Below, piece after piece: positions 1 through 5,959 of a stretch of DNA of 18,645 nucleotides; within the stretch, counting starts at the first letter, position 1, and each line of letters starts with the position of its first letter. The position numbers were made by a program, and so were the translations under genes. This DNA is from JASFRI01 sp050115015. GTDB lineage: Bacteria; Acidobacteriota; Polarisedimenticolia; CBDVAL01. The stretch lies in NCBI GenBank assembly GCA_050115015.1, contig JASFRI010000032.1, positions 1-18,645 of the forward strand, written 5' to 3'. The notes below the pieces were generated by a model. That model was given only the letters and a program-made list of their open reading frames with translations, was not told the origin of the DNA and did no database searches.

Positions 1-362
1 AGGTCCACCCGGAGCTGCTTGGGAAGGCGCCCCATCCAGCGCCGGAATGCCGTCGAGGTGTTCGCCGCGGTGTAGTCGTAGGAGACCTGCGCGAACCGGT
101 TGTCCCGGGGGTCCGTGTAGCCGCAGTTGCAGTCCTCCGCGCCGCCCGCCAGCGACTCCTCGTAGTTGCCCTGGATCGTCCGCACGCCGTGCTCCACCAG
201 CAGCGGCCAGACGCGGTCGGGGTGGGGGCCGAAGGCCCCCAGGTCGCCGAGACAGTAGATCGCGCCGGCGCCCCGGGCGCGGGCATCGCGGATCACCGCC
301 TCCAGCGCCAGGTGGTTCGCGTACACCCCGCCGAGGAAGGCGATGGGCCGTGCGTCGCTCAT
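1..362 (-). CDS. Metallophosphoesterase-like protein, 3' end outside window
   Basis: The first 120 residues are visible. They resemble the calcineurin-like phosphoesterase fold of the YfcE/diadenosine-tetraphosphatase type: a hydrophobic first strand followed by an ALEAVI helix, then CLGDLGAFGP (motif II, GDxxxxG) and QGNYEE (motif III, the GNH/GNY position). The first metal motif, normally DxH in 'SDIHGN', is GGVYAN here, so both ligands of that motif are replaced. A DCNCGYTDPRDN segment with two cysteines follows motif III. The ATG overlaps the stop codon of the upstream radical SAM gene (ATGA), so the two are translationally coupled and probably work together. The substrate is unknown. With motif I altered it could be a changed-specificity hydrolase, a one-metal enzyme or a binding protein. 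The fold call is fairly secure and catalytic activity is uncertain. Confidence 0.8.
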   Translation of the reverse strand, partial: MSDARPIAFLGGVYANHLALEAVIRDARARGAGAIYCLGDLGAFGPHPDRVWPLLVEHGVRTIQGNYEESLAGGAEDCNCGYTDPRDNRFAQVSYDYTAANTSTAFRRWMGRLPKQLRVD

Positions 363-1222
363 GTCCGGCAGGTCACGCCGTAGGCGTGGCACGTGTAGCA
401 GGCGCCGTGCCCCAGGGGAAACCCGCGCAGGGTCTCCGCGAGACCGCTCCCCATCCGCGCGTCCTCGTGATCGATCAGGATGGGGCAGACGTAGACCCCG
501 CGGGAGGTGATCATCCGGCTGGACGAGCACTGCAGCGCCTCGGCCTCCCCCGGCCCGAGAGCATGGCCGCGCAGCGACTCCCGGCGATGGTAGCCCCTCG
601 AGCGGCTCTCCTCCCTGCCGATGCGGAACACCGACAGCACCTTCAGCCGGGGGCGGAGGCCCGACCGGCGCAGCCGATCCAGGAAGGCCGCCCGGCCCTC
701 GCTCCGGCCCACCTCCGGGGTGAGCTCCGTGACCGTGATCACCGGGCTGAGCCCGACGGCGGCCAGGTTCGCCGCTCCCTCCAGCGCCCGCCGGAACGTG
801 CCGGACCCCCGGATCGCGTCATGGGCGTCCTCCTCGTAGCCGTCCAGGGAGATCCGCAGGTCGAGGGAGTAGGGGCTCCCATCGGAGAGCCCCCGCAGGC
901 GCCGGGCCCGGGCCGGGTCCAGGAGCAGCCCGTTGGTCAGCACCGTCGCCGGCCCCACCTCCAGGGTGGCCTCGAGGATCGGGAGGAGCTCCCGGTTCAG
1001 GAACGGCTCGCCGCCGGTGAAGTAGTAGTCCTTCACCCCCAGCCGCACCGCCTCCCGGAGGTGCCCCCGCACCTCCGCCAGCGTCATCATGCCGTGGCTG
1101 TGGTTGTCCGGGGCGCACGCGATGAAGCAGTGCGTGCAGCGAAGGTTGCAGAGGGTGCCCGCCACCTGGAACCACACCGTGTCCAGGGAGAGAAGGGGGA
1201 CCGATGGGGGCGCTTCCGGCAT
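359..1222 (-). CDS. Radical SAM protein with C-terminal cysteine (SPASM/twitch-like) region
   Basis: A protein of 287 residues. Residues 25-32 hold the radical SAM cluster motif CxxxCxxC (C25, C29, C32), followed by TGGEP at 69-73, which binds S-adenosylmethionine. The C-terminal part carries C232, C246, C275, C278 and C285, the sort of spacing that binds an auxiliary iron-sulfur cluster in SPASM or twitch domains of peptide-modifying enzymes such as PqqE and MftC. I chose the ATG at 1222 because upstream codons in this frame encode the neighbouring peptide in another frame and look non-coding. This ATG lies 2 nt after the stop of a 29-codon ORF (TGAGGATG) and has no well-spaced ribosome site of its own, which suggests coupled re-initiation. 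The 3' end overlaps the phosphoesterase-like gene. A peptide-maturase role is inferred from the cysteine pattern and the neighbouring peptide; a MoaA-like small-molecule role is not excluded. Confidence 0.88.
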   Translation of the reverse strand: MPEAPPSVPLLSLDTVWFQVAGTLCNLRCTHCFIACAPDNHSHGMMTLAEVRGHLREAVRLGVKDYYFTGGEPFLNRELLPILEATLEVGPATVLTNGLLLDPARARRLRGLSDGSPYSLDLRISLDGYEEDAHDAIRGSGTFRRALEGAANLAAVGLSPVITVTELTPEVGRSEGRAAFLDRLRRSGLRPRLKVLSVFRIGREESRSRGYHRRESLRGHALGPGEAEALQCSSSRMITSRGVYVCPILIDHEDARMGSGLAETLRGFPLGHGACYTCHAYGVTCRT

Positions 1223-1224
1223 CC

Positions 1225-1314
1225 TCAGAGGCAGCCCGGGTCCATGGCGGTGGGGCCGCAGGGAACCGTCTCCCCGAGACCGGGGCCGGCACCGGTCGCC
1301 GGAGGCTCGGACAT
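1225..1314 (-). CDS. 29-residue peptide ORF upstream of the radical SAM gene (candidate precursor peptide)
   Basis: A short ORF of 30 codons. The peptide starts MSEPPATG, is rich in proline and glycine, and has two cysteines: C19 in PCGP and C28 in the C-terminal DPGCL. A strong GAGGAGG (1321-1327) sits 6 nt before the ATG at 1314. An in-frame ATG at 1320 directly abuts that site and is a poorer start. The stop codon is 2 nt before the radical SAM start, giving TGAGGATG, so translation of the two is very likely coupled. Short ORFs immediately before a radical SAM/SPASM gene are the classic arrangement of a RiPP precursor and its maturase (PqqA-PqqE, MftA-MftC). I do not recognise this peptide family. 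It could instead be a regulatory leader peptide, or a chance ORF in GC-rich DNA. Confidence 0.55.
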   Translation of the reverse strand: MSEPPATGAGPGLGETVPCGPTAMDPGCL

Positions 1315-1382
1315 CGGCATCCTCCTCGTGCTCGTGAGAGCCCCGGGGCACGGCGCCGCCGCGGTCTCCCGGGTCGACCGCC

Positions 1383-1388
1383 ATTATG
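1383..1388 (-). promoter_or_regulatory. Possible -10 box for the peptide/radical SAM operon
   Basis: The minus strand reads CATAAT, 5 of 6 matches to TATAAT, about 70 nt before the peptide start. No convincing -35 hexamer lies 16-18 nt upstream, so the call rests on the -10 alone and on its place in a divergent intergenic region. Confidence 0.3.
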
Positions 1389-1444
1389 GGCCACGGACGC
1401 GTTCGCCGCCATCGGAGCATCTCCGGAGCCGCCGCGGGATCGGC

Positions 1445-1450
1445 TACACT
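1445..1450 (+). promoter_or_regulatory. Possible -10 box for the permease gene
   Basis: TACACT, preceded by GGC, lies about 47 nt before the permease ATG. The same kind of hexamer (TACAAT, TACAAA) recurs at other likely promoters in this window. The -35 region is not recognisable, so confidence is low. Confidence 0.3.
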
Positions 1451-1496
1451 CCCGGCGGGCCCGGCCGGGGACCGGGCCCGACTCGAGAGAGGGAGC

Positions 1497-3062
1497 ATGC
1501 GCTGGTTCGTCCGCGGCGATGTGGACGGGTTCTTCGGTCTGGCCCTGGACAACCTCGTCCAGCTGTTGCTGATCGACGCCCTCTGCCGCGGCGTGCTGGG
1601 GTTCCCGGCGGACCTGGTCTACGGCCGCATCATGCCGGGCGCCGCCCTTTCGCTCGTGGTGGGGAACGTCTTCTACGCCTGGCAGGCGCGCCGGCTCGCC
1701 CGGGCCACGGGACGCGACGACGTCTGCGCCCTCCCGTACGGCATCAACACGGTGTCCCTCATCGGCCACGTGTTCCTGGTCATGCTCCCGGCGAAGCTGG
1801 CCGCCGAGGCGGCCGGCGCATCGGACCCGGCGCGTGTCGCCTGGCAGGCGGGCCTGGCCGCCTGCCTCGGATCGGGGCTGCTGGAGTTCGGCGGGTCCTT
1901 CGTGGCCGAGCGCATCCGCCGCGCCACGCCGCGGGCGGCATTGCTGTCGACGCTGGCGGGGATCGCGCTGGGCTTCATCTCGCTGGGGTTTCTGTTCCGG
2001 ACCTTCGCCCGGCCGGTGGTGGGCCTCGCCACGCTGGGCGTCATCCTGCTGACCTACTTCGGCCGGGTGCACTTCCGCGGCGGGCTGCCGGGGGGCCTGG
2101 TCGCCGTCCTGCTGGGCACGCTCCTGGCCTGGGCGACGGGGATCGCCCCGGCGGGCCCGCCGCCGACGGCCTTCGGCCTGGCGATGCCCGTCCCGGCGCT
2201 CGGTGACCTGCTGGCGGCGCTGCTCGGCGGGGCGGGCCTGACGTACCTCTCGGTGATCCTGCCGATGGGGATCTTCAACGTCATCGGCTCGCTGCAGAAC
2301 ATCGAGTCCGCCGAGGCCGCCGGCGACGCGTTCCCCACCCGCTCCTCCCTGGCGGTGAACGGTCTCGGCAGCCTGGTGGCGGCCTGCTTCGGGTCCTGCT
2401 TCCCCACGACGATCTACATCGGCCACCCGGGCTGGAAGGCGATGGGCGCCCGGATCGGCTACTCGATCCTCAACGCCGGGTTCGTGACCGCGGTGATCGC
2501 CACCGGGACCCTGGCCTACATCACCTGGGCGATCCCGGTGGACGCCGGCATGGCCATCGTTCTCTGGATCGGCATCGTGATCACCGCCCAGGCGTTCCAG
2601 GCCACGCCCCGGGGCCACGCGCCCGCGGTCGTGGTGGGGCTGCTGCCGGGGGTGGCCGCGTGGGGGGCGCTGATGGCGAAGTCCGGGCTGCGCGCGGCCG
2701 GCGTGGGCGGGCCGGGGGGTCCGCCCTTCTCCCCGGATCTGGTGCCGGCGTTCCTGTCCTCCGACACGTGGATCCAGGGGGCCTTCGCCCTCGAGCAGGG
2801 GTTCATCTTCTCGTCGATGATCCTCGCCGCCGCCACCGTGGCGGTGATCGAGCATCGCTTCCGGACCGCCGCCGTGTGGTGCGGGATCGCCGCCGGGCTC
2901 TCCGCGCTCGGCCTGATGCACGCCTACCGCTGGACGCCGACCGACACGGTGCTGGACCTGCGGCCCGCCTGGGCCTGGGCCGCCGGCTACGGCCTGATGG
3001 CCCTGACCTTCCTCCTGGCCCGCTGGATCACCGTGCCCCGAGGCGACCGACGGCCCGTGTGA
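1497..3062 (+). CDS. NCS2-family (xanthine/uracil/adenine-type) permease
   Basis: A 521-residue polytopic inner-membrane protein with about a dozen hydrophobic segments. The mid-protein stretch containing NVIGSLQNIESAEAAG, then NGLGSLVAACFGSCFPTT and YIGHPGWKAMG, matches the conserved substrate-binding core of nucleobase-cation symporters of the NCS2/AzgA type, which import purines, pyrimidines or related compounds with protons or sodium. Length fits the family (430-550 residues). I chose the ATG at 1497 because GAGAGAGGGAG lies just upstream and the longer frame before it is arginine/serine-rich and not membrane-like. It is transcribed divergently from the peptide-radical SAM cassette across about 175 nt and may share control with it. 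Substrate cannot be read from the sequence. Confidence 0.85.
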   Translation: MRWFVRGDVDGFFGLALDNLVQLLLIDALCRGVLGFPADLVYGRIMPGAALSLVVGNVFYAWQARRLARATGRDDVCALPYGINTVSLIGHVFLVMLPAKLAAEAAGASDPARVAWQAGLAACLGSGLLEFGGSFVAERIRRATPRAALLSTLAGIALGFISLGFLFRTFARPVVGLATLGVILLTYFGRVHFRGGLPGGLVAVLLGTLLAWATGIAPAGPPPTAFGLAMPVPALGDLLAALLGGAGLTYLSVILPMGIFNVIGSLQNIESAEAAGDAFPTRSSLAVNGLGSLVAACFGSCFPTTIYIGHPGWKAMGARIGYSILNAGFVTAVIATGTLAYITWAIPVDAGMAIVLWIGIVITAQAFQATPRGHAPAVVVGLLPGVAAWGALMAKSGLRAAGVGGPGGPPFSPDLVPAFLSSDTWIQGAFALEQGFIFSSMILAAATVAVIEHRFRTAAVWCGIAAGLSALGLMHAYRWTPTDTVLDLRPAWAWAAGYGLMALTFLLARWITVPRGDRRPV

Positions 3063-3105
3063 GAGGGCTGGATCGGACCACCGCTTCCGGGCCACAATCG
3101 GCGGC

Positions 3106-3879
3106 ATGCGGGCGGGGCTGATCTGCGTGGACGTCGACGGGACCCTGACCACCGGGGTCGGGGGGCGGGCGCTGCCCGGCGCGGCCGATGCCCTCGCGGC
3201 GCTGCGCCGGCAGGCCCCGGTGCTGCTCGTGACGAACACCACCAGCCGGGCGCACCGGCTCCTCGCCGACCATCTGACCTCCGAGGGGGTCCTCGACGAG
3301 CCCGCCCGGCTCGTGACCCCGGCCGCCGTCGCCCGCCGGGTACTGCCGCGCCGCGGCCACGACGCGGGGCTGCTCCTGGTGGAACCCGGCGCCCGGGAGG
3401 ACTACACCTGGTTCCGGGAGGCGGCCTCGGGCCCCGCGGTCCTGATCGGCACCGAGGCCCATGACCGGACGCTGGAGGATCTGCAGCCCGCCTTCCGCGC
3501 CGTCCTGGAGGGGGCCGCCCTCTACACGCTGCAGCGCAACCGCTACTTCCGGCGCGGCGAGGAGCTCGTGACCGACCTCGGGCCGGTGGCCGCGTTCCTG
3601 GGCTACGCCGCCGGCCGGGAGGCGGAGACGCTGGGGAAGCCGTCCCGTCTCCTGTTCGAGGCGCTGGCCTCGGAGGCCGGGGTGCCGCTGGAGCGGGTGG
3701 TCATGGTGGGGGACGACGCGGAGTTCGATGCCTCCGGCGCGGTGGCGCTGGGGATGCGGGGCGTGCTCGTGCGCACCGGCAAGTACCGCCCGGGCGCGGA
3801 GGCCGGGCCGGAGCCCCCGCCGACGGCCGTGCTGGATTCCATCCGGGACCTCCCGCGCTGGCTCGCGGGGCCCACCTGA
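3106..3879 (+). CDS. HAD-superfamily hydrolase, subfamily IIA (LHPP/NagD-like)
   Basis: A 257-residue soluble phosphatase of the haloacid dehalogenase superfamily. Motif I is CVDVDGTL at 7-14, with nucleophile D9 and acid/base D11. Motif II is LLVTNTTSR (40-48), motif III the lysine of LGKPS (K178), and motif IV VGDDAEFD (201-208). The TNTTSR motif and the cap between motifs II and III are typical of subfamily IIA, which includes NagD, pyridoxal/phosphoglycolate phosphatases and LHPP. The substrate is unknown. The start ATG has no clear Shine-Dalgarno. A CACAAT hexamer 8-13 nt upstream would place the transcript start close to the ATG, so the gene may be nearly leaderless; alternatively it is read through from the permease 43 nt upstream. 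The next gene starts 11 nt downstream. Confidence 0.85.
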   Translation: MRAGLICVDVDGTLTTGVGGRALPGAADALAALRRQAPVLLVTNTTSRAHRLLADHLTSEGVLDEPARLVTPAAVARRVLPRRGHDAGLLLVEPGAREDYTWFREAASGPAVLIGTEAHDRTLEDLQPAFRAVLEGAALYTLQRNRYFRRGEELVTDLGPVAAFLGYAAGREAETLGKPSRLLFEALASEAGVPLERVVMVGDDAEFDASGAVALGMRGVLVRTGKYRPGAEAGPEPPPTAVLDSIRDLPRWLAGPT

Positions 3880-3890
3880 CGGAGGAGGCC

Positions 3891-4316
3891 ATGGCCTGCT
3901 GGCTGATCAAGTCGGAGCCCTTCAAGTACTCCTGGGACGACCTGAGGCGCGACAAGAGGACGTACTGGGACGGCGTGCGGAACCACAAGGCGAGGAACAA
4001 CCTCGCGGCGATGAAGCGCGGCGACCTCTGCCTCTTCTACCACTCCAACGAGGGACTCGAGATCGTGGGGATCGCGCGGGTGGTGAAGGAGGCCTATCCG
4101 GATCCGACCGCCGATCACCCGCGCTGGGTCGTGGTCGATGTGGCGCCCCGCAAGACCCTGCGAAAGCCGGTCACCCTGGCCGCGCTGAAGGCGGACCCCC
4201 GGACTCGCGGCATGGAGATGGTCCGGCAGAGCCGCCTCTCGGTGTCGAAGGTCACGGATCGGGAGCTCGCGGCGATCCTGGAGCTCGCGGAGACCACGCT
4301 GCCGGGCGTCGGCTGA
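3891..4316 (+). CDS. EVE-domain protein (THYN1-like)
   Basis: A 141-residue single-domain protein. It opens with WLIKSEPFKYSWDDL and continues with WDGVRNHKARNNL, GDLCLFYHSN and VGIARVVKEAYPDPTA, the conserved sequence of the EVE domain, a PUA-like fold seen in bacterial stand-alone proteins and human THYN1. EVE domains bind modified bases in DNA or RNA; the exact role of stand-alone bacterial members is not established. Length matches the family (about 135-160). A strong GGAGGAGG lies just before the ATG. The gene follows the HAD hydrolase by 11 nt and is probably cotranscribed. Six nt after the stop, a CCGCC-GGA-GGCGG hairpin begins the non-coding spacer. Confidence 0.93.
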   Translation: MACWLIKSEPFKYSWDDLRRDKRTYWDGVRNHKARNNLAAMKRGDLCLFYHSNEGLEIVGIARVVKEAYPDPTADHPRWVVVDVAPRKTLRKPVTLAALKADPRTRGMEMVRQSRLSVSKVTDRELAAILELAETTLPGVG

Positions 4317-4699
4317 GCGGGCCGCCGGAGGCGGTCTCGAGGGCGGTGAAGGAGGAAGTCCCTCCAGCCGGGGCCTTCGTTCCGCGTGACGGGTCGGGCC
4401 TCGGGACGATGGTCGACCTCCGGCTGGAGGGTAGAGGGACGAGAAGCCGCTCCGCCGCGGTGGATTCGAGCGCGCGGAAACGGCTCCTCGGGGACGAGGG
4501 CGGGGCGGCCCAGGCAGAGGGTTCCGGGGCCGTGCAACCCCGGAGCGACACCTGAACGGCTCGTCGAACGGGTAGGCTCCCGTGGGGGTTGGCTTCGTGA
4601 GGTGGGAGGCGCACCCCGCCCTGTCGCATTTCTGAGTTTGGATGCTGCCGTCGGGTCCGCCGTGCCGGCGTCCCGCTCGTCGTCGGGTTTCGGGCGAGA
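4317..4699. other. Non-coding convergent spacer with several hairpins
   Basis: This 383-nt stretch separates the convergent EVE and CBS genes. I see no believable gene in it. It is rich in short inverted repeats: CCGCC-GGA-GGCGG (4322-4334), a perfect 12-nt pair at 4360-4371 and 4420-4431, CCTCG-GGGA-CGAGG (4486-4499), and TCCGGGG with CCCCGGA (4523-4544). None is followed by a clear T-run, so they are not textbook terminators, though they could stop or protect transcripts from both sides. A structured RNA or a decayed gene is also possible. Confidence 0.5.
4360..4431. repeat. Inverted repeat, 12-nt arms
   Basis: Arms 4360-4371 (CCCTCCAGCCGG) and 4420-4431 are perfect reverse complements separated by 48 nt. 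A G.T and a G-C pair continue inward. The loop is long, so the arms could form a basal stem of a larger RNA or be protein-binding half-sites. Confidence 0.5.
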
Positions 4700-5215
4700 T
4701 CAGGGCCGTGCCAGGTCCGCCCGCTTTTCCTCCTTGCCACTTCCGGCGCCGCCGGCCACCACCGACAGCAGGTCCATGGCGCTGACCAGTCCCACGACCT
4801 TGCCGTCGTGGACGACGATCAGGCGGTGGATCCCGCCCTCCGTCATCCGCCTTGCCAGCTCCGAGACCGGAGTCTCCGGCGCAGCCGTGTGGACCACCGG
4901 GGTCATCACGTCGCCCACCAGCCCGATGTCGTAGTCCTCGACCTGGTAGCCGCTGCCGGCGAAGGCCTTCTCCAGCTCCGCCGCGCGGTAGAAATCGGAA
5001 TCCGGGAACGGCCGGTCGCCGCGGGTCAGGTGGTAGTAGATGAGATCCGTGAGCGAGATCACGCCGACGAGATCGCCGCGATCGTCCACCACCGGTGCGC
5101 CGTGGATCGCCTTCTCCAGGAAGATCTTCTCCAGCTCACGGAGGTTGGTCGCGACGCGCACGCACACGACATCGCGGGTCATGATGTCGTTCGCCGTCAA
5201 CTCCGTTCGCGTCAT
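4700..5215 (-). CDS. Two-CBS-domain protein
   Basis: A 171-residue protein made of a tandem CBS pair (Bateman module). The first CBS domain starts near ANDIMTRDVVCV (8-19) and ends with GVISLTDLIYY (51-61). The second starts at VGDVMTPVVHT (100-110) and ends with GLVSAMDLLSV (142-152). A linker of about 38 residues containing FPDSDFYRAAELEKAF separates them. Such pairs bind adenine nucleotides and act as energy or redox sensors for partner proteins. There is no attached catalytic domain, so the target is unknown. The ATG at 5215 is preceded by GGAAGGAGGAC, a strong ribosome site. It lies 73 nt downstream of the glutamyl-tRNA reductase-like small gene on the same strand and may be cotranscribed with it. 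Identification is secure; the regulated partner is not known. Confidence 0.92.
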   Translation of the reverse strand: MTRTELTANDIMTRDVVCVRVATNLRELEKIFLEKAIHGAPVVDDRGDLVGVISLTDLIYYHLTRGDRPFPDSDFYRAAELEKAFAGSGYQVEDYDIGLVGDVMTPVVHTAAPETPVSELARRMTEGGIHRLIVVHDGKVVGLVSAMDLLSVVAGGAGSGKEEKRADLARP

Positions 5216-5288
5216 CGCAGCCGTCCTCCTTCCAGGCGCCTCACCACCGAATCGTGTTGTTCGTGAGACCGTCGCGTGCTTCCGGAGG

Positions 5289-5630
5289 TCACCCCCGTGC
5301 CGGGAACATCTCCCGGATCTCGTGCAGCACCTGCCGGTCCTCCGGCAGGCGGTCGCGAACGAGCTCCTGGATGCGCTCCAGCACGGCGTTGCGGAGCAGC
5401 GCCGCCGTCAGCTGCTCCACCGTCTCCCGCTGCACATCGGTCAGCCCTCGGAGCCCGCGGCGGTTGCGTCGCAGCTCCGCCCGACGGAGCCCTTCCAGCC
5501 CGGCCTCGACGCGGGCCAGGACCTGCTGCTCCGTGGTCTCCAGCACCGGGCACGAGCACGCGGGCTCGGTCCGGGACCGCATTCCGAGACCGGGAACGCC
5601 GAGGACCTTCAGCGGGATCGCACTCTCCAT
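5289..5630 (-). CDS. Stand-alone protein resembling the glutamyl-tRNA reductase dimerisation domain
   Basis: A 113-residue protein. From about residue 35 to the end it resembles the C-terminal helical dimerisation domain of glutamyl-tRNA reductase (HemA): a long helix with a RRAEL segment, then the LRGLTDVQRETVEQLTAALL stretch corresponding to 'LxxLspeereaVExLTrxlv', and a final LHEIREMF like the 'xxLRELF' tail of HemA. The catalytic cysteine domain and the NADPH domain are absent, and I see no trace of them upstream in any minus-strand frame. The ATG at 5630 has GGAGGG upstream. An ACSCPV segment lies near the N-terminus. The gene is divergent from the cytochrome oxidase operon and upstream of the CBS gene. 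It may regulate or scaffold heme synthesis, but that is inference. A coincidental helical resemblance remains possible. Confidence 0.65.
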   Translation of the reverse strand: MESAIPLKVLGVPGLGMRSRTEPACSCPVLETTEQQVLARVEAGLEGLRRAELRRNRRGLRGLTDVQRETVEQLTAALLRNAVLERIQELVRDRLPEDRQVLHEIREMFPARG

Positions 5631-5737
5631 CGAGGACCCTCCGGGGCCATCCATCGGCCCGCGGGGACAGGACAGGGCAACTCTCATGCCAGACCGTGCA
5701 CGCGAAAACCGCTGGAAAACATGGCATTTCCGGCCAC

Positions 5738-5769
5738 CGGGGCTCCTGCCCCGTGCGGGATTTCCCGCA
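5738..5769. repeat. Two back-to-back perfect hairpins
   Basis: CGGGGC-TCCT-GCCCCG (5738-5753) is followed at once by TGCGGG-ATTT-CCCGCA (5754-5769). They lie in the divergent region between the glutamyl-tRNA reductase-like gene and the oxidase operon, upstream of the likely oxidase promoter. They could be an operator or transcript-end structures; no T-run follows on either strand. Confidence 0.5.
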
Positions 5770-5831
5770 GCTTGGGCGAACGGGCTCATCCCCCCGTTGG
5801 GTCGCCGCCACTCCCCCACGCCACGGCACGG

Positions 5832-5861
5832 TTGCGCTGGAGCGCTCCGGGAGGCTAGAAT
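5832..5861 (+). promoter_or_regulatory. Likely sigma-70 promoter of the cytochrome oxidase operon
   Basis: A -35 TTGCGC (5832-5837) and a -10 TAGAAT (5856-5861, 5 of 6 matches) are 18 nt apart. Transcription would begin near 5868, about 90 nt before the subunit II start used here. It sits in the only intergenic region upstream of the operon. Confidence 0.5.
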
Positions 5862-5959
5862 TGCGCGCTTTTCGTTGCTCGCGGCTCGGGACACCTGGCC
5901 CATCCACATCCGGTCGCACGATGAGGGCCCCGGCTCGCACCGGGGTCGGGGGGAGGTTC

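Noticed and set aside
819..3242. 807-residue open frame on the minus strand
   Set aside because: It is a GC-rich shadow of the permease and radical SAM genes. Its protein is arginine/glycine/histidine-rich with no domain, and it covers two well-supported genes.
4351..4361. GGAGGAAGTCC, similar to the conserved start of RNase P RNA
   Set aside because: The other universal RNase P motifs, especially ACAGAAA and the 3' GACAGAANCCGGCTTA, are not found within 400 nt downstream on the same strand.
5289..5630. 3' remnant of a broken hemA
   Set aside because: No catalytic or NADPH-binding segment is readable upstream in any minus-strand frame, and the ORF has its own start and ribosome site. A remnant is possible but less likely.
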